A stretch of 64,000 nt of DNA from Gossypium raimondii. Taxonomy: Eukaryota > Streptophyta > Magnoliopsida > Malvales > Malvaceae. A program made the position numbers and the translations under genes. The notes beneath the pieces were generated by a model. It was not told the DNA's origin and made no database searches. It was given only the letters and a program-made list of their open reading frames with translations. The stretch spans positions 4,851,501 through 4,915,500 of the forward strand of contig NC_068577.1 of the NCBI RefSeq assembly GCF_025698545.1, given 5' to 3'. Of the stretch, positions 1 to 10,464 are shown in pieces. Each line of letters starts with the position of its first letter. Positions within the stretch are counted from its first letter, which is position 1.

Positions 1-1
1 A

Positions 2-628
2 GAAGAAGAAGACCTTTCCATGGTTTCAGATGCATCTTCAGGTCCTCCACATTTCTATGAAGATGATAACAAATTATACCATGAATACATGGTACCCCAA
101 ACTGGTACTACATTTAACAAAAATGGTGGTAAAAGACATAGGAACAAGGAACAACGAAGAAGACAGCATGAGCAGCAGGTACATGAAGAAATTGACACCG
201 CAAGCTCTCCTTACATCAATTACTCCAAGGTATAAGTTCAAGCTATAATAACTATATGTTCTTTGTTTGTTGTTGTCTTTGGTGTTTATTATGGGTTCTC
301 CATGATTTTTGCAGAAGAGTTTTGTTGGCACCAATAATCAAGCTCCAATGGGGTTCTCTGCAACACACTTTGAGGTCCTTGTACTAACATTTTATCTTAT
401 ATATTCTATGTTTGTTGAATTCTGATTGAAAAAAATAAAAATGGTGATGAATTATTTGCAGGGAGGATCACAATTTGAGGGTCACTTTGGGTTTTTTCAG
501 TCTTCTTCTCCATCTCCTGACCAGCTACAAAATAACCAGTTAAGTAACTTAACAATCTTATTATTATTTTCTAACGATGTACCATAATCAAACTCATTGT
601 AAGCTTCAATTTTTACAGGTGGCTTTAA
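2..628 (+). CDS. SOFL: SOB FIVE-LIKE (SOFL) protein, 3' part of gene
   Basis: The reading frame is open from the window edge and encodes an acidic stretch followed by DLSMVSDASSGPPH. From memory this is the SOFL-B motif of the plant SOB5/SOFL family, linked to cytokinin responses. I propose exons 2-229, 315-374, 462-538 and 619-628, all with GT-AG junctions (AAG|gtataa, gcag|AAG, GAG|gtcctt, gcag|GGA, CA|gttaag, acag|GTGG) and consistent phase. The stop TAA is at 626-628. The visible part gives 124 residues: the motif, a basic stretch (KRHRNKEQRRR) that could be a nuclear localisation signal, and a Gln/Ser-rich tail ending NNQWL. The SOFL-A motif and the start codon lie left of the window. 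The family assignment rests on one motif plus gene shape. Confidence 0.8.
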
Positions 629-1973
629 GAAAATCAAAGAGCATGGAGTTGGAAATTTGAGATTAAAGCAATGGAAGTGAGTGGTCGCCATAAGTCAAAG
701 AATAAAGATCTCAAACAGGATTTTATTTTATTTTTTTATAATGGGTAGGGTAGGAGTTGTTCAGGAATCAAATTTAGAAGTAGTGTTAACCCAGTACTGG
801 CAATTGCAATGGGAAATAAATTTTGTTTCAGTGTTTGTTTTCTTATGGACCTCCAAACTCTCCTCTTTATATCTCAACTTGCAGTTCAACACTACTTCCT
901 TTCACCTAAATACAAAAATATATACTACTTCACAAACTGTTTGATAATAGTATATATATATACTTCCCCAAATGAGTATATAGTCTTAGTTTAGACAGGA
1001 ATTGTTCTTTCTGCAATGGAAGGGATAAGAGATGAAGAAATCAAAACCCTGTAGACTGTTGCATGCATGTGCAGGGATCTTAGTTTAAAATTAAGTGTTT
1101 TTGTTTGTTTGGTAAATTTTGGACCTAAAACTGGCCGACACTATTTATTGGCTTAAACAACAAGATTGCTTAAACTCTTAACACACACATCTTTCAACAA
1201 TACACGACAAATGGATGTGCCATAATCATCTCATCATTCTAGCACTTAGTTGGAATTGGGGTTCTTTTTTCTCCCCCAATAATTATGAGAAAAACTTGTT
1301 TTTTCCCTATTTAATTTTGTTTTGATGCTAAGATTTTTGGGTTCCTCATAAAATTTGGAGTCAAATAGAATTGAACACTTCAAAGGAAACAAGAAAAAAC
1401 CGGAAAGAAAACGATTTTTTTATCATTAAACCTAACAAACATCGATAAATTACGAGAAAAAACTTAGCATCAATAAAGACAAGAAGCCATGTCTCAAAGT
1501 ATCCAGACAAAGGGTCTTATCCACCCCATTATAAGTTCCATTTCTCATCATGCCTCACAAGTTTTAGGGCCTAAATATGCACATGATGAGATTGAGGCAA
1601 AAATGATGGAAAGTGAGTAAAATTGGGTGATGGCCATTCATTCTCAAAGCTCTATGTTAAGTAAATGCCAAAAAAGCTAATATTTGAATATATCATATGC
1701 ACAATCTCAATGACCTTTTTAAAAAAAAAAAAAAAAAGCCCCTCTTGGAAGATCCTGCCTGTGATTTTCCTAACCCTAAAGAACATGCCCCTATTATATT
1801 AAATAATTTGCACTTAATTTTCTATTATTTTAATAATGCCGCTTTGCTCCCTCCAACCATGTCTGCTAAGCAGCTGTCATCGAACTTGATTTCACTGCAC
1901 AATTATATGTCTCTCAATTTGATTTCTTTATTTATAAAACTATTCCCAGTCACTTTCTAATAACATTATATAA
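629..1973. other. 3' UTR and intergenic DNA after SOFL
   Basis: The first 300-400 bases are probably the SOFL 3' UTR. After that the DNA is AT-rich, with a 17 bp A-run near 1721. Short open frames here show no recognisable domain or codon bias. I see no RNA gene. Confidence 0.4.
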
Positions 1974-2147
1974 TTTGGGTTGGATTTATAAAATTTCTAA
2001 TAAGGGTAGGATAAGATAGATTGTGTGTTTATCTATTGTTAATGTAAAAACAGTAGTGGCGGTAAAATTAGATACTATAGTGATACTGTAACGTGAGACA
2101 AAAAATAAGTTAAACACACCGCATCCTACTCTCATTCAAACCCACTC
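1974..2147 (-). mobile_element. Tourist-like MITE (PIF/Harbinger type), TSD TAA
   Basis: A 174 bp non-coding element flanked by TAA on both sides (1971-1973 and 2148-2150). The ends are imperfect inverted repeats (TTTGGGTTGGATTTAT versus GAGTGGGTTTGAATGAG read from the other side). The interior matches, in reverse orientation, the MITE at 47227-47371, including the shared segment TTTTTGTCTCACG. A TAA target site is typical of PIF/Harbinger MITEs. Confidence 0.65.
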
Positions 2148-2149
2148 TA

Positions 2150-2854
2150 AAACTGTTGAATAGAACAATAAGAATTATATTTTTTTTTTAAATTTTGGTT
2201 TGAGTCTTTATTTCACTTAAAAATTTGATTATAAATTTAATTGAGAATCAATGTAATTGTTATATATTAAAAGTGTAATTAAATTTGATGGAATTTGGGA
2301 TGTCAAAAGTTGTGATCTAACCAAGACCCACATGTGGTATTTACATATATTTTAATCTTTTGAGATTTTGGGAGTTCTCAATGTTAGTCAAAAACATTTA
2401 GAACAAAGAAAGAAGCAAAAGATGGAGACAAAATCAACCAAATATTATATAGAAATATACGTACGTAAAGAAAACACACACTAATGCTAGTCTTTGCCTT
2501 GTTGGATTGCATCATAATTGGATAAGGATGTAAGAAAAGTATGGCAAAATATATTTGAAAAAAAAAAACCATCTATTGTTGTTCCAACCACCACCAAAAC
2601 CAAAACCTTCAATCCCTCAGTTACAATACAGAAATGGAGGGGAGTGCAGCTGTTATTTGTGAGCTAGTTTCTGGTAGCTTATCTAATTTTTTCTGTTCAT
2701 GTTTCCATTGTTCAAAATTCTGTTAAAAATAAAATTCAAGTGACAATATAAGGGATCTACGGTACAGGCTGCACAAGTGAAATCCATATAGAAGTTTACT
2801 TACTCTATTTGATGTTGATTAGAATAAGGTATTTTAACCTTACTGCATTACTTT
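2150..2854. other. AT-rich intergenic DNA
   Basis: No coding region with recognisable similarity. The 62-codon minus-strand frame at 2384-2572 is low-complexity and hydrophobic and looks random. Confidence 0.3.
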
Positions 2855-3062
2855 TATTTGACTTTGATTAAAATATGGTTTTACAAACCTATAAATAGAG
2901 GTAGTCTATACTCATTTTGTATCATTCGAATTTGACATAGTGAATTTTTTTCTCCTCTACCCATGATTTTTTCTTGAAACAGTTTCCCCGTAAAATTATG
3001 TGTGTTCTATTTTCTTTCTTTTTCTTTGCGATACATTGTCATTATCGACGTTCTATTCTTCA
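2855..3062 (+). repeat. LTR-like fragment (R/U5 region), plus orientation
   Basis: Contains a TATA-like CCTATAAATAGAG, then T-rich leader-like DNA with CTCTACCCATGATTTTTTC and TTTGCGATACATTGTC. This order resembles the TATA/R/U5 part of plant copia-type LTRs. The same sequence, diverged, occurs in inverted orientation at 4113-4330. No internal domains or TG/CA ends could be fixed, so this is a remnant. Confidence 0.5.
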
Positions 3063-4112
3063 CAGCTGTCTATTAAACAACACTTATTTCTAGTTTCCAT
3101 GACAACATTCTACTTAAAATAGTAAGTTAAGCTGGTATCATTGTTATTGTAACAATTAGAATTATTCAAGAGTCAATCGAATTTGATTTGGGTCTTGAAT
3201 GTTTAAACTCGTGTTCGATTCAAATTTTAAACGAACTTATTTTTTTTGTTCCATATTTGATCCAAATTATTTCATATTTAAAATAAAACTTCAAATTTAA
3301 GCAAATACCTCAAGAAGAGTTATGACCCTAATTAACTACATAAAAATGCTAACTACTTGGCATCTACTTTAGTCTTCCTTTTACTTTATTGAAATGGATA
3401 TATAAATAACAGTGCAGGACAGCTGAAACAAAGGGTTTCTCCGACATTGTGCTGTCCTACCCTTTGAATTGTTCTTTTTAATATAAAATTTTGGTTAATA
3501 CTGATGTTAGTGTTAGGGGTAAATTATAGATTTAGTTCATATATTATGATTTGATTAAATTTAGTTTTTATATATATTTTTGAATTGGTCAATTTTAGTA
3601 TTTATAATTTTTAAATTTTTAAATTTTAGTCATGAATCAAACATTAACCGTTAAATCATAGGTCAAATTCGGTATTGATCCTCAAATCGTGGATTTAGTT
3701 TATGTTTTTCAATTTGATCATTTTAGTCACATGTTTTTGAATTTTGAAATTTTAAATATTGAATCAATTGATACCCATTAAATCCGTTAGCTAAATTAAT
3801 ATGAGTATTATGTAAAATTATTAGTTGACATAGTATTATACATGTGATAGTGTGTTTGTCGTTTAAGATTTTAGAAAGAGTAGAGTTTGACTTAACGAAT
3901 TTAATAGTTATCATTTAGTCAAGACTAGAATTTTAAAATATAAAAATATAATGACTAAAATGATCAACTTATACATAACTAATAACAAATTTTGACATTT
4001 TGATTTCCTTATTATACTTAAATTTGAGATTTTATCCCTATATTATAATTTAACATAATTTTATCCTCCTTTATAATTTTTCATTAGTTAATTCAATTTG
4101 TTAATGTAAAAA
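3063..4112. other. AT-rich spacer with MITE-like remnants
   Basis: Holds diverged repeats with wording such as GATTTAGTTCATATATTATG and AAATTTGAGATTTTATCCC (about 3520-4100), which recur in the MRS2 introns and near 20700-21230. No gene is visible. Confidence 0.4.
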
Positions 4113-4330
4113 TAGAACGTTGGTAATGACAATATATCGCAAAGAAAAGAGAAATAAAAATAAAGAACACATCGATTTTTACGTGGAAACCCTTTCGGAA
4201 AAAAAACCACGGGCAGAGGAAAAGAAAATTCACTATGTCAAATTTGAATTATTACAAGAGGAGTTTCGACTACATCTATTTATAGGTTGAAAAAACCTAA
4301 TTCTAATCAAAGTCAAACATATTATGCTAA
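4113..4330 (-). repeat. LTR-like fragment, inverted partner of 2855-3062
   Basis: Reads as the reverse complement of the 2855-3062 fragment with many substitutions: ACAATATATCGCAAAG pairs with CTTTGCGATACATTGT, and CTATTTATAGG with CCTATAAATAG. The two arms lie about 1 kb apart. Confidence 0.5.
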
Positions 4331-4544
4331 TAAATGCTAAATATATTATACTAATAAATGCTAAATATATTATACTCATAAATACTAAATCTTCTAGAAA
4401 AAAGATATATTTTGTTTAACTTGACTTGCAAGCAATCTCTTAGAATTTGGGTCACATAACTCTAATAGTTAACAAATTAATTATTACGGTTAAAGTGCTA
4501 CTATGATTTTTTTTTTTTTTTTTGCTTTTACTGTTTCCAGTTTA

Positions 4545-5082
4545 AAAAGAGAAATACAAGTTATGCCTTGGAATGAAAGACAATTCCGAACCGACTTTGT
4601 GTACGAACAAGGAAGCTATAAGTAATGCAACTATGAATCTCATGGAGAGTTCGATCCTAGCTTAGGATGAACGCTAGCAACATGCTTAACACATGCAAGT
4701 CGGGCGGGTGAGTAACGCGTAAGAACTTGCCCTTAGGAGGGAAAAAACAGCTGGAAATACCCCGTAGGCTGAGGAGCAAAAGGAGGAATCCGTTCGAGGA
4801 GGGCCTTGCGTTTGATTAGCTAGTTGGTGAGGCAATAGCTTACCAAGGCGATGATCAGTAGTTGGTTCGAGAGGATAATTGACCAAACTGGGACTAAGAC
4901 ACGGCCCAGACTCTTAGGGGAGGCAGTAGTGGGGTATTTTTCGCAATGGGCGAAAGCTTGATGGAGCAATGTCGCGTGGAGGTAGAAGGCCCACAAGTCG
5001 TGAACTTCTTTTCTTGGAGAAGAAGCAATGACGATATCTGGGGAATAAGCATCGGTTAACTCTGTGCCAGCAGTCGCAAGAT
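4545..5082 (+). other. Nuclear insertion of plastid DNA (NUPT): rrn16 upstream region and 5' third of 16S
   Basis: From about 4545 the sequence matches, from memory, the plastid region before rrn16 (ATGCCTTGGAATGAAAGAC, then AAGGAAGCTATAAGTAATGC) and runs directly into the 16S gene. It ends abruptly near 5082. The left side abuts a T-run. Differences from plastid consensus are mainly C-to-T and G-to-A, as expected when methylated cytosines deaminate in the nucleus. Confidence 0.88.
4638..5082 (+). pseudogene. rrn16: Plastid 16S rRNA pseudogene, 5' fragment
   Basis: Starts at TCTCATGGAGAGTTCGATCC and runs to the 530-loop region (GTGCCAGCAGTCGCAAG, where plastid 16S has GTGCCAGCAGCCGCGG). Recognisable blocks include AACACATGCAAGTCGG, GGTGAGTAACGCG, GAGACACGGCCCAGA (here with substitutions) and GAAGAAGCAATGACG. 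A deletion between two CGG-A/G-CGGG repeats removes a helix near position 4700, and a second small deletion lies after CAGCTGGAAA. Roughly the first 30% of the gene is present. It cannot give functional rRNA. Minus-strand reading frames across it have no meaning. Confidence 0.9.
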
Positions 5083-6001
5083 TATTTTTCATCTCAATTT
5101 TGGATTTAATGGGATTTTACACTAATTTCTTTTCTTTTTATTAAGAAGAGAAAACATAAAATAGTAACTAACCAACCACCAATCTTGTGTCACAACTACA
5201 TTTACATCCGCGTTCAGCAAGTTACAAATTACATATGGTGGAGAGCAAAAGGCAAAACATTATAACGGTTGATCCTAAGCCGTTGAAGCTAGGCCATATT
5301 AACATTATTTAGAAGGCTAGTTATTGGAAATTTCATGTTAGCACTTTAACTATAACAATTACCATTTTTAATAATCTAAACTAATAAATAATATTACAAG
5401 AATAAAATAATAAATTATATATTAGAAAAAATGTGATATTTAAATCATTGAGTTTTAGTTCAATTCGAATCAACATTATTACCGTGGAATAAGACATAGA
5501 TTTGAGCATGTTGAAGTACATTTTATCCTTTTATTTAATAACCGAAAAAATTATCAATAATTTTGGTCAAAAGCTAAGGCTTTATATACCCAAATTTTCT
5601 TTTGAATGATACAATTCCTCTCAAATATTAATAATTTAATCATTTTGACCTCTTTGTTAAATATAAAATTATATTCTTAACCTTTTTAAAAGTTAAAATT
5701 TAAATTTAAATTACTTTAACATAAAAATTTTAACTCTTTAGAATTTTTTAATTTCATCCCAATCCATCACACAATTATTTAGAGATGGATTGTGAAGATT
5801 TATATTAAAATGACTTAATTGAACTATTAATTTCTGAGAGGCCAAAAATGGTTTTCTTTTTCATTTAATCAAAGACGTAAATTGATTGTTTTAATTTTTG
5901 AGAGGGACTTGAAAAAAAATTCCCCTTTTAGCCAAGGGGGCAAAGGACCTGCCCCTTAGCTACCCACCTGCAAAAAATCTTACTTTCTATTATCTCTTTC
6001 T
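5083..6001. other. Intergenic DNA downstream of MRS2-like gene
   Basis: AT-rich with no recognisable coding region. The part next to 6001 is probably the 3' UTR of the minus-strand MRS2-like gene. Confidence 0.35.
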
Positions 6002-9000
6002 TTACTCCAACAAGCCCTCGTATTTACACCATGCAATAGCAACCACGTAAAGTAATATCGTCCCGGCGGTGGAACCGCCGATCGTCCAAAGAAACTCCGG
6101 CGTCCCTGCTTTATTTTCATCGAATAGATCGATGTGGATATTCATGCCGAACAAACCAGCGACGACGATGAAAGCACCGATCACAAGGTTTGCTGTGCTT
6201 AGCATCACTCCCATTTGTAGAAGATGGTTCTGTTTGTCATCCAGCATTATGTTTATGTAGTCTTCTGTGTCATCCACATATTCCCTCAACTTCCATGAAA
6301 ATAAGAAATAAAATCAAGAAAATGAACATATTGTTCTTACTCTTTATTTTTCTTTAATTAAACTTCTTAGTAGGTCCTTGTACCGCTTGGAGCAAATTGA
6401 CTCTTGTACTTAATTTTGAAGCAAATTAGTCCATATAAAAGTGACGTACCGTGGAGAGCTTGTTGAGGGTACCATCAACTTGTACAAAGTAAGCTTCCAA
6501 GAGCATTTCCAACTCCTCCACATTAACAGGTTTGCCAATAAGACTATGGCAGGAACTTGCATGAATTCCATGGGTGTCTCCGCCAATGGTAGCACCAAAT
6601 GAATGGTCGTGGGGTTTGTCAGGATCTTGGACATCACCTTCATAACTGGTTGTCAATGACTCTTCACCAGGTGTGCTGCACATAGTGCAAAAATTTATAT
6701 ATATATATAAGCAAATAAAAAGGGGAAAATCCATTAATGAAAGAATGTGTGAAAATTGTGTTTTTAGTGCCTGTCATCCTTGTCTGGTTCAACAGCTGCT
6801 GCTGCTGCTTCTGCTTCATCATCATCATCATCATCATCATCTAAATCATCTCTTTGATTCAATGAAGACGTTGAAGAGTTTTCAACAAGTTGTTTCTCTG
6901 TTAGATACATCTCAGCCATATCATCATCATCATCTAGTAAGTTTTCCAACTCATCCCTTACCTTAATTTATAAGCATATAAAGTTTCAGGGCAAATATTT
7001 TGACTAGAAAATTAAAAAGCGAAAATGTGTTGTCAGTCCTTATACTTTAATGAAATTTGAGATTTAATTCCTATTCTTAAAAGTTTCAAAAGTTAAATCA
7101 GTTTATGTTAAAATATGCTTCAAGTCCTTATATTCTTCGTACATTTGGAATTTTGTTCCCCTACTTTTATTTCTAGAGACTTAGTCTCTCTATTTTTCGA
7201 ATTTAAAAAAATTAGACCCAATTGCTAACAAAACAAATTTAAAATTATTCTTTTAAATTAGCTGGTGTGGCATTTTGAAATTAAAAAAATTACTCACTTG
7301 ATTGTTATGTAACAAAACAAATGTCGTTGTAATGGACCTGCATTTACTAGAAGAATTTTAATAGTGTTAATAATTAAACTTACATTTTAAATCCAAAAGT
7401 ATAAGGATTAAATTCTTGAAAATAGAAGTAGGAGGACTAAATTCCAAATGTACAAAGAGTATGGGGACTTGGAGAATATTTTAACCTTAATTTTACTATT
7501 TCAATTTAATAACCCTAATTGAAACATTAGTACCATTAGTTTTTTTCATCAAAATTTGTCATCAATAAGCATATGTGATAGTAAGCAAGTTCTGACATAA
7601 AATATTATTAGAATCGACAGAATTTTTAAATCGAAAAAAGTAAGAGGACTATATCTCAATTTTAACTTCTTTAAGTAAAAGGACTAAATCCCAAACATTG
7701 TCAAAGTCCAGGGACTATCAGCAGATTTTGACCTAACCTTCTGAACTCGGCCAGTTATTGCAACCAGCCTGCTTTTTATTTGGCGAACACGCTCTAAATT
7801 GAGAGTGCTAATCTTTGAGGTCAATCTATCCAAAGCTGGATGGGCCTCTTGCTCCAATGTTCTTGTCTGCTTTGGCAATTGAAAACGAAAAAGGTCTAAT
7901 CATGATTATAATCCTTCTACTATGCTAAAATTTGAGATTTATCCATATTATTTTAATTCAACATAATTTAGTCCCTCTACTTTATAATGTCAATAACATA
8001 TCCAAATTGATAGCACATGCTCATACAATTAAGGTCACATGAAAATCTGGTCAACCAATTTTAGTAGAATGTTGAAGGCTATTTAAAAGAAAATTTGTGT
8101 CATCACTTTAACAACAACAATTAACAGTATTATCAATTTGAACCTACTAGTAACATTATAAAAATAGGTGTCAAGATATGCTAATTTAAAGTAAATGGAT
8201 TAAATTTCAAATTTTAACATAGTAAAATAACTATAACCAAAGTTAGACCGACAACAAGCATAATGAATAAAACAATACGATACCAAAAATTTGAAATTTA
8301 ACTTAGTTGATTCAAGCTACTATGTTTAAGAAGTTGAAAACTTGAATTCCAATATTATGCAACCCAAGGTCTTGACCCCTAGAAATTTGGAAAATTGCCA
8401 TTAAATTCATTAAAAATTTTGAAATTTAGAATTAGACCCATCTATTTTTTTAGAAATTCTTATTAAATTCTTTTAAATTTTTTTAATTAGACTTCACAAA
8501 ATTCTTTTTGGAAATTCTAGTTAAGCTCCCAAAATTTATAAAAGTTTAACTAAAATCCCCAAAACTTAATGACAAGATTCGCTCTCTTAGACGTAGAAAA
8601 GATGCAAAAAAAAAAAAAAAAGAGAGGAAGAAAGGTGACCTCAGATTCTAAGCAGCCACAAGCAGCTTCAAGGCAGGCCTCCAATGCAACAAACTCAAAG
8701 GGGAGAGTCTTAGTGCCTTCTTGAGTCTCAAGACCCTGTTTCTCTTCTCCCCTGCCTTCCTCACTTAGGCTTTGGAGCTGTGAATTCTTTGGTAACAGAT
8801 TTTGTGATGTAGTTCTTATTATGCAGTTGGTATCATCAATAGTACCCTCCTACTCCCAAATCCAAAAACACCCTCTTTTTAATCAATACATCGTTTGTTT
8901 CATTTTCTTGTTTATTTAACTGAATTTGATCGTATAAATTTGAATAAGTAAAAACAAGTAAATAAAGTAACAAAGTGAGAATATCTTATCGGTTGAGTCA

Positions 9001-9774
9001 ACACATAATCACTTGCTAAAAGGATGTGTGTCACTCACTTAGTAGGTTTTAAACTATTACCGTATGACCTGACCATGTGGTAGCATGTACATCAATATTA
9101 ATAGATTTTGATCAATGTTGTCCTCGAATCAAACCAAGATTTATTTCTCGACTTTGTCAAAAACCCGAACTAGAAACAAGATTCACAAAATGAAAATATC
9201 TTCTTGAATTGGGTCGACACAACCACTTTCGTGCACTTGATACGTTTTGGACTATTGCCCCTTGTATGACGATGTGGTAGGCAACAAAAATAAATGAAAA
9301 GCTAAAAACCGAAATTTAAAAAAAAAAAAAAAAAAAAACCTTGGATTGGTTTGCTTGATAATGCAACAAAATCCGCCTCTGCAACTCATCAACAAACGGT
9401 GTAACGGAAGGATCCTTGGAATTCAACAGCAAAACCTCTTGAGCCGTAATGATTGCCTTTATGTGCTCCAAGTTAATCACAATGGCCCGTTCTCGACCCA
9501 GAACCGTCGACGGGTACGAAAGAAGCGGGTCCAAGATCCGAAGATCTCGACCGGGTAAACCCGTGCGTCTCATGATAGAATGCTTTCCGGCCTCCAACCT
9601 AAAGGTGTGGGCCGTCGAGTCAAGTAAAAGCCATGATCGGATACTGGACCCTTTTTTCCGATGAGTGGTGAAGGGGAGAGTTTGGTTCGGGATCACGGCG
9701 GACCGGTTTGATAGGTCCGGGTCGTCTTCGGGTTTGGACGACGGTGGTGGGGGTGGAGTTCCCGTAGCCGTCAT
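6002..9774 (-). CDS. MRS2-3: MRS2/CorA-type magnesium transporter, MRS2-3-like, 6 exons
   Basis: Predicted Mg2+ channel subunit of the plant MRS2/MGT family (CorA superfamily), acting as a membrane pentamer. Coding exons, 5' to 3': 9340-9774, 8640-8849, 7738-7866, 6771-6961, 6450-6675, 6002-6289. Phases agree and give 492 residues. Exon 1 has the family block RDLRILDPLLSYPSTVLGRE; exons 2-3 have LPFEFVALEACLEAAC and TLNLERVRQIKSRL; exon 5 has VEELEMLLEAYFVQVDG. Exon 6 has two membrane segments (about residues 426-446 and 462-482), with the diagnostic GMN at 445-447 and an acidic loop between them. An Asp/Ala-rich repeat in exon 4 comes from GAT and GCA triplets. The intron after exon 4 appears to be GC-AG; the others are GT-AG. 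The match to Arabidopsis MRS2-3 is from memory; another clade member is possible. Confidence 0.9.
6676..6770 (-). other. Putative GC-AG intron of the MRS2-like gene
   Basis: Exon 4 ends GATGACAG and the intron starts GCACTA. No in-phase GT donor lies nearby: the only close GT, in GCTGTTGAA, is out of phase with exon 5, which would then hit TGA at once. The acceptor TATGTGCAG is normal. Splicing here joins DKDD to STPGEESL. Confidence 0.6.
6793..6841. repeat. Coding trinucleotide repeats (GCA and GAT on the minus strand)
   Basis: Adjacent GCT and ATC tracts on the plus strand encode a run of Asp followed by Glu/Ala in exon 4 of the MRS2-like gene. The tract falls between the helical core and the pore-proximal helix, where family members already vary in length. 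Confidence 0.8.
7107..7485. mobile_element. Foldback MITE in MRS2-like intron 3
   Basis: The outer ~110 bp on each side are inverted repeats: GTTAAAATATGCTTCAAGTC near 7107 matches the reverse complement of the end at 7485 (GGTTAAAATATTCTCCAAGTC), and both arms contain GTACATTTGGAATTT. There is no coding capacity. The target-site duplication is not clear. Confidence 0.65.
7916..8227. mobile_element. Foldback MITE in MRS2-like intron 2
   Basis: Left arm CTACTATGCTAAAATTTGAG and right arm (reverse complement) TTTACTATGTTAAAATTTGA form long imperfect inverted repeats that extend inward through TTATAATGT. Wording is shared with 4000-4100 and 20990-21080, so this is a dispersed family. Confidence 0.6.
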
Positions 9775-10149
9775 TTTTCAGGTGGTTTTTGCGTATTGGA
9801 AATAAAAAAAATTGACGTTTATATTATTAAATTAAAATTGCGGTTACATCAAAAGAGCACTTAAACATGCGAAAAGCTGTTATCGTCAAACATATAAACT
9901 CATAAAATTATACGATCTGCGCAAACTACCTTTTAATTTTGCCGCAAGTGTTACATGTACCATATTAGTAGCAATAATTTTTGTAAATTTCTGATGTACT
10001 ATTTTTTTTTCTTTTAAATAATTATTTTTTGCCATTTAAATAAAAACAATAACAATGTATGGTCATTATTTAAGTAACTAAATCTTAAATTCAGTGTGGT
10101 ATATGAGCTTTGGAGCTGCAATATGGTCAGTTCGGCATTAAGCAATTAG
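9775..10149. other. MRS2-like promoter side and intergenic DNA
   Basis: This is the upstream side of the minus-strand MRS2-like gene and should hold its promoter and 5' UTR. I could not fix a single convincing TATA box. Confidence 0.35.
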
Positions 10150-10278
10150 TTCTTCACTCAACAGTGATTCACATTCAGATATTCAGCCACATTCAACTCC
10201 TGTATCTCCTGATGTTACATCTTCTACTCCCTCTCCTGTAGCACTTGCTCATGATGATGTTTCTGATTATGTTGCACC
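10150..10278 (+). repeat. Fragment of a second copia element (integrase-RT linker), plus strand
   Basis: The plus strand reads in one frame through a Ser/Thr/Pro/His-rich stretch (HSTPVSPDVTSSTPSP then DYVAPVR). This is the usual composition of the linker before the reverse transcriptase of Ty1/copia polyproteins. It abuts, in opposite orientation, the LTR at 10279. No other part of this second element was found. Confidence 0.5.
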
Positions 10279-10464
10279 TGTTAGACTTATACAAAAATAT
10301 TCAGAAAGAGAAGACTTTCTTACTTTTTATTATTGCTTTCTTAATGCATGTAGAAGTCTCATGCATTTATAGACATACGTACAATAAAGAAACTGCTGGT
10401 AACAGACTAACTGCAACTGATAACCACACTAACAGTCTTAACTACTTTGATAACTACTCTAACA
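10279..10464 (-). repeat. 3' LTR of the copia fragment
   Basis: Bounded by TGTTAG and CTAACA. It contains TATAAATGCATGAG (minus strand), a plausible TATA region, and an AATAA-rich 3' part. Confidence 0.7.

Noticed and set aside
4686-5092. Overlapping minus-strand open frames of 66 and 90 codons
   Set aside because: They lie on the reverse strand of a plastid 16S rRNA fragment and reflect rRNA sequence, not coding selection.
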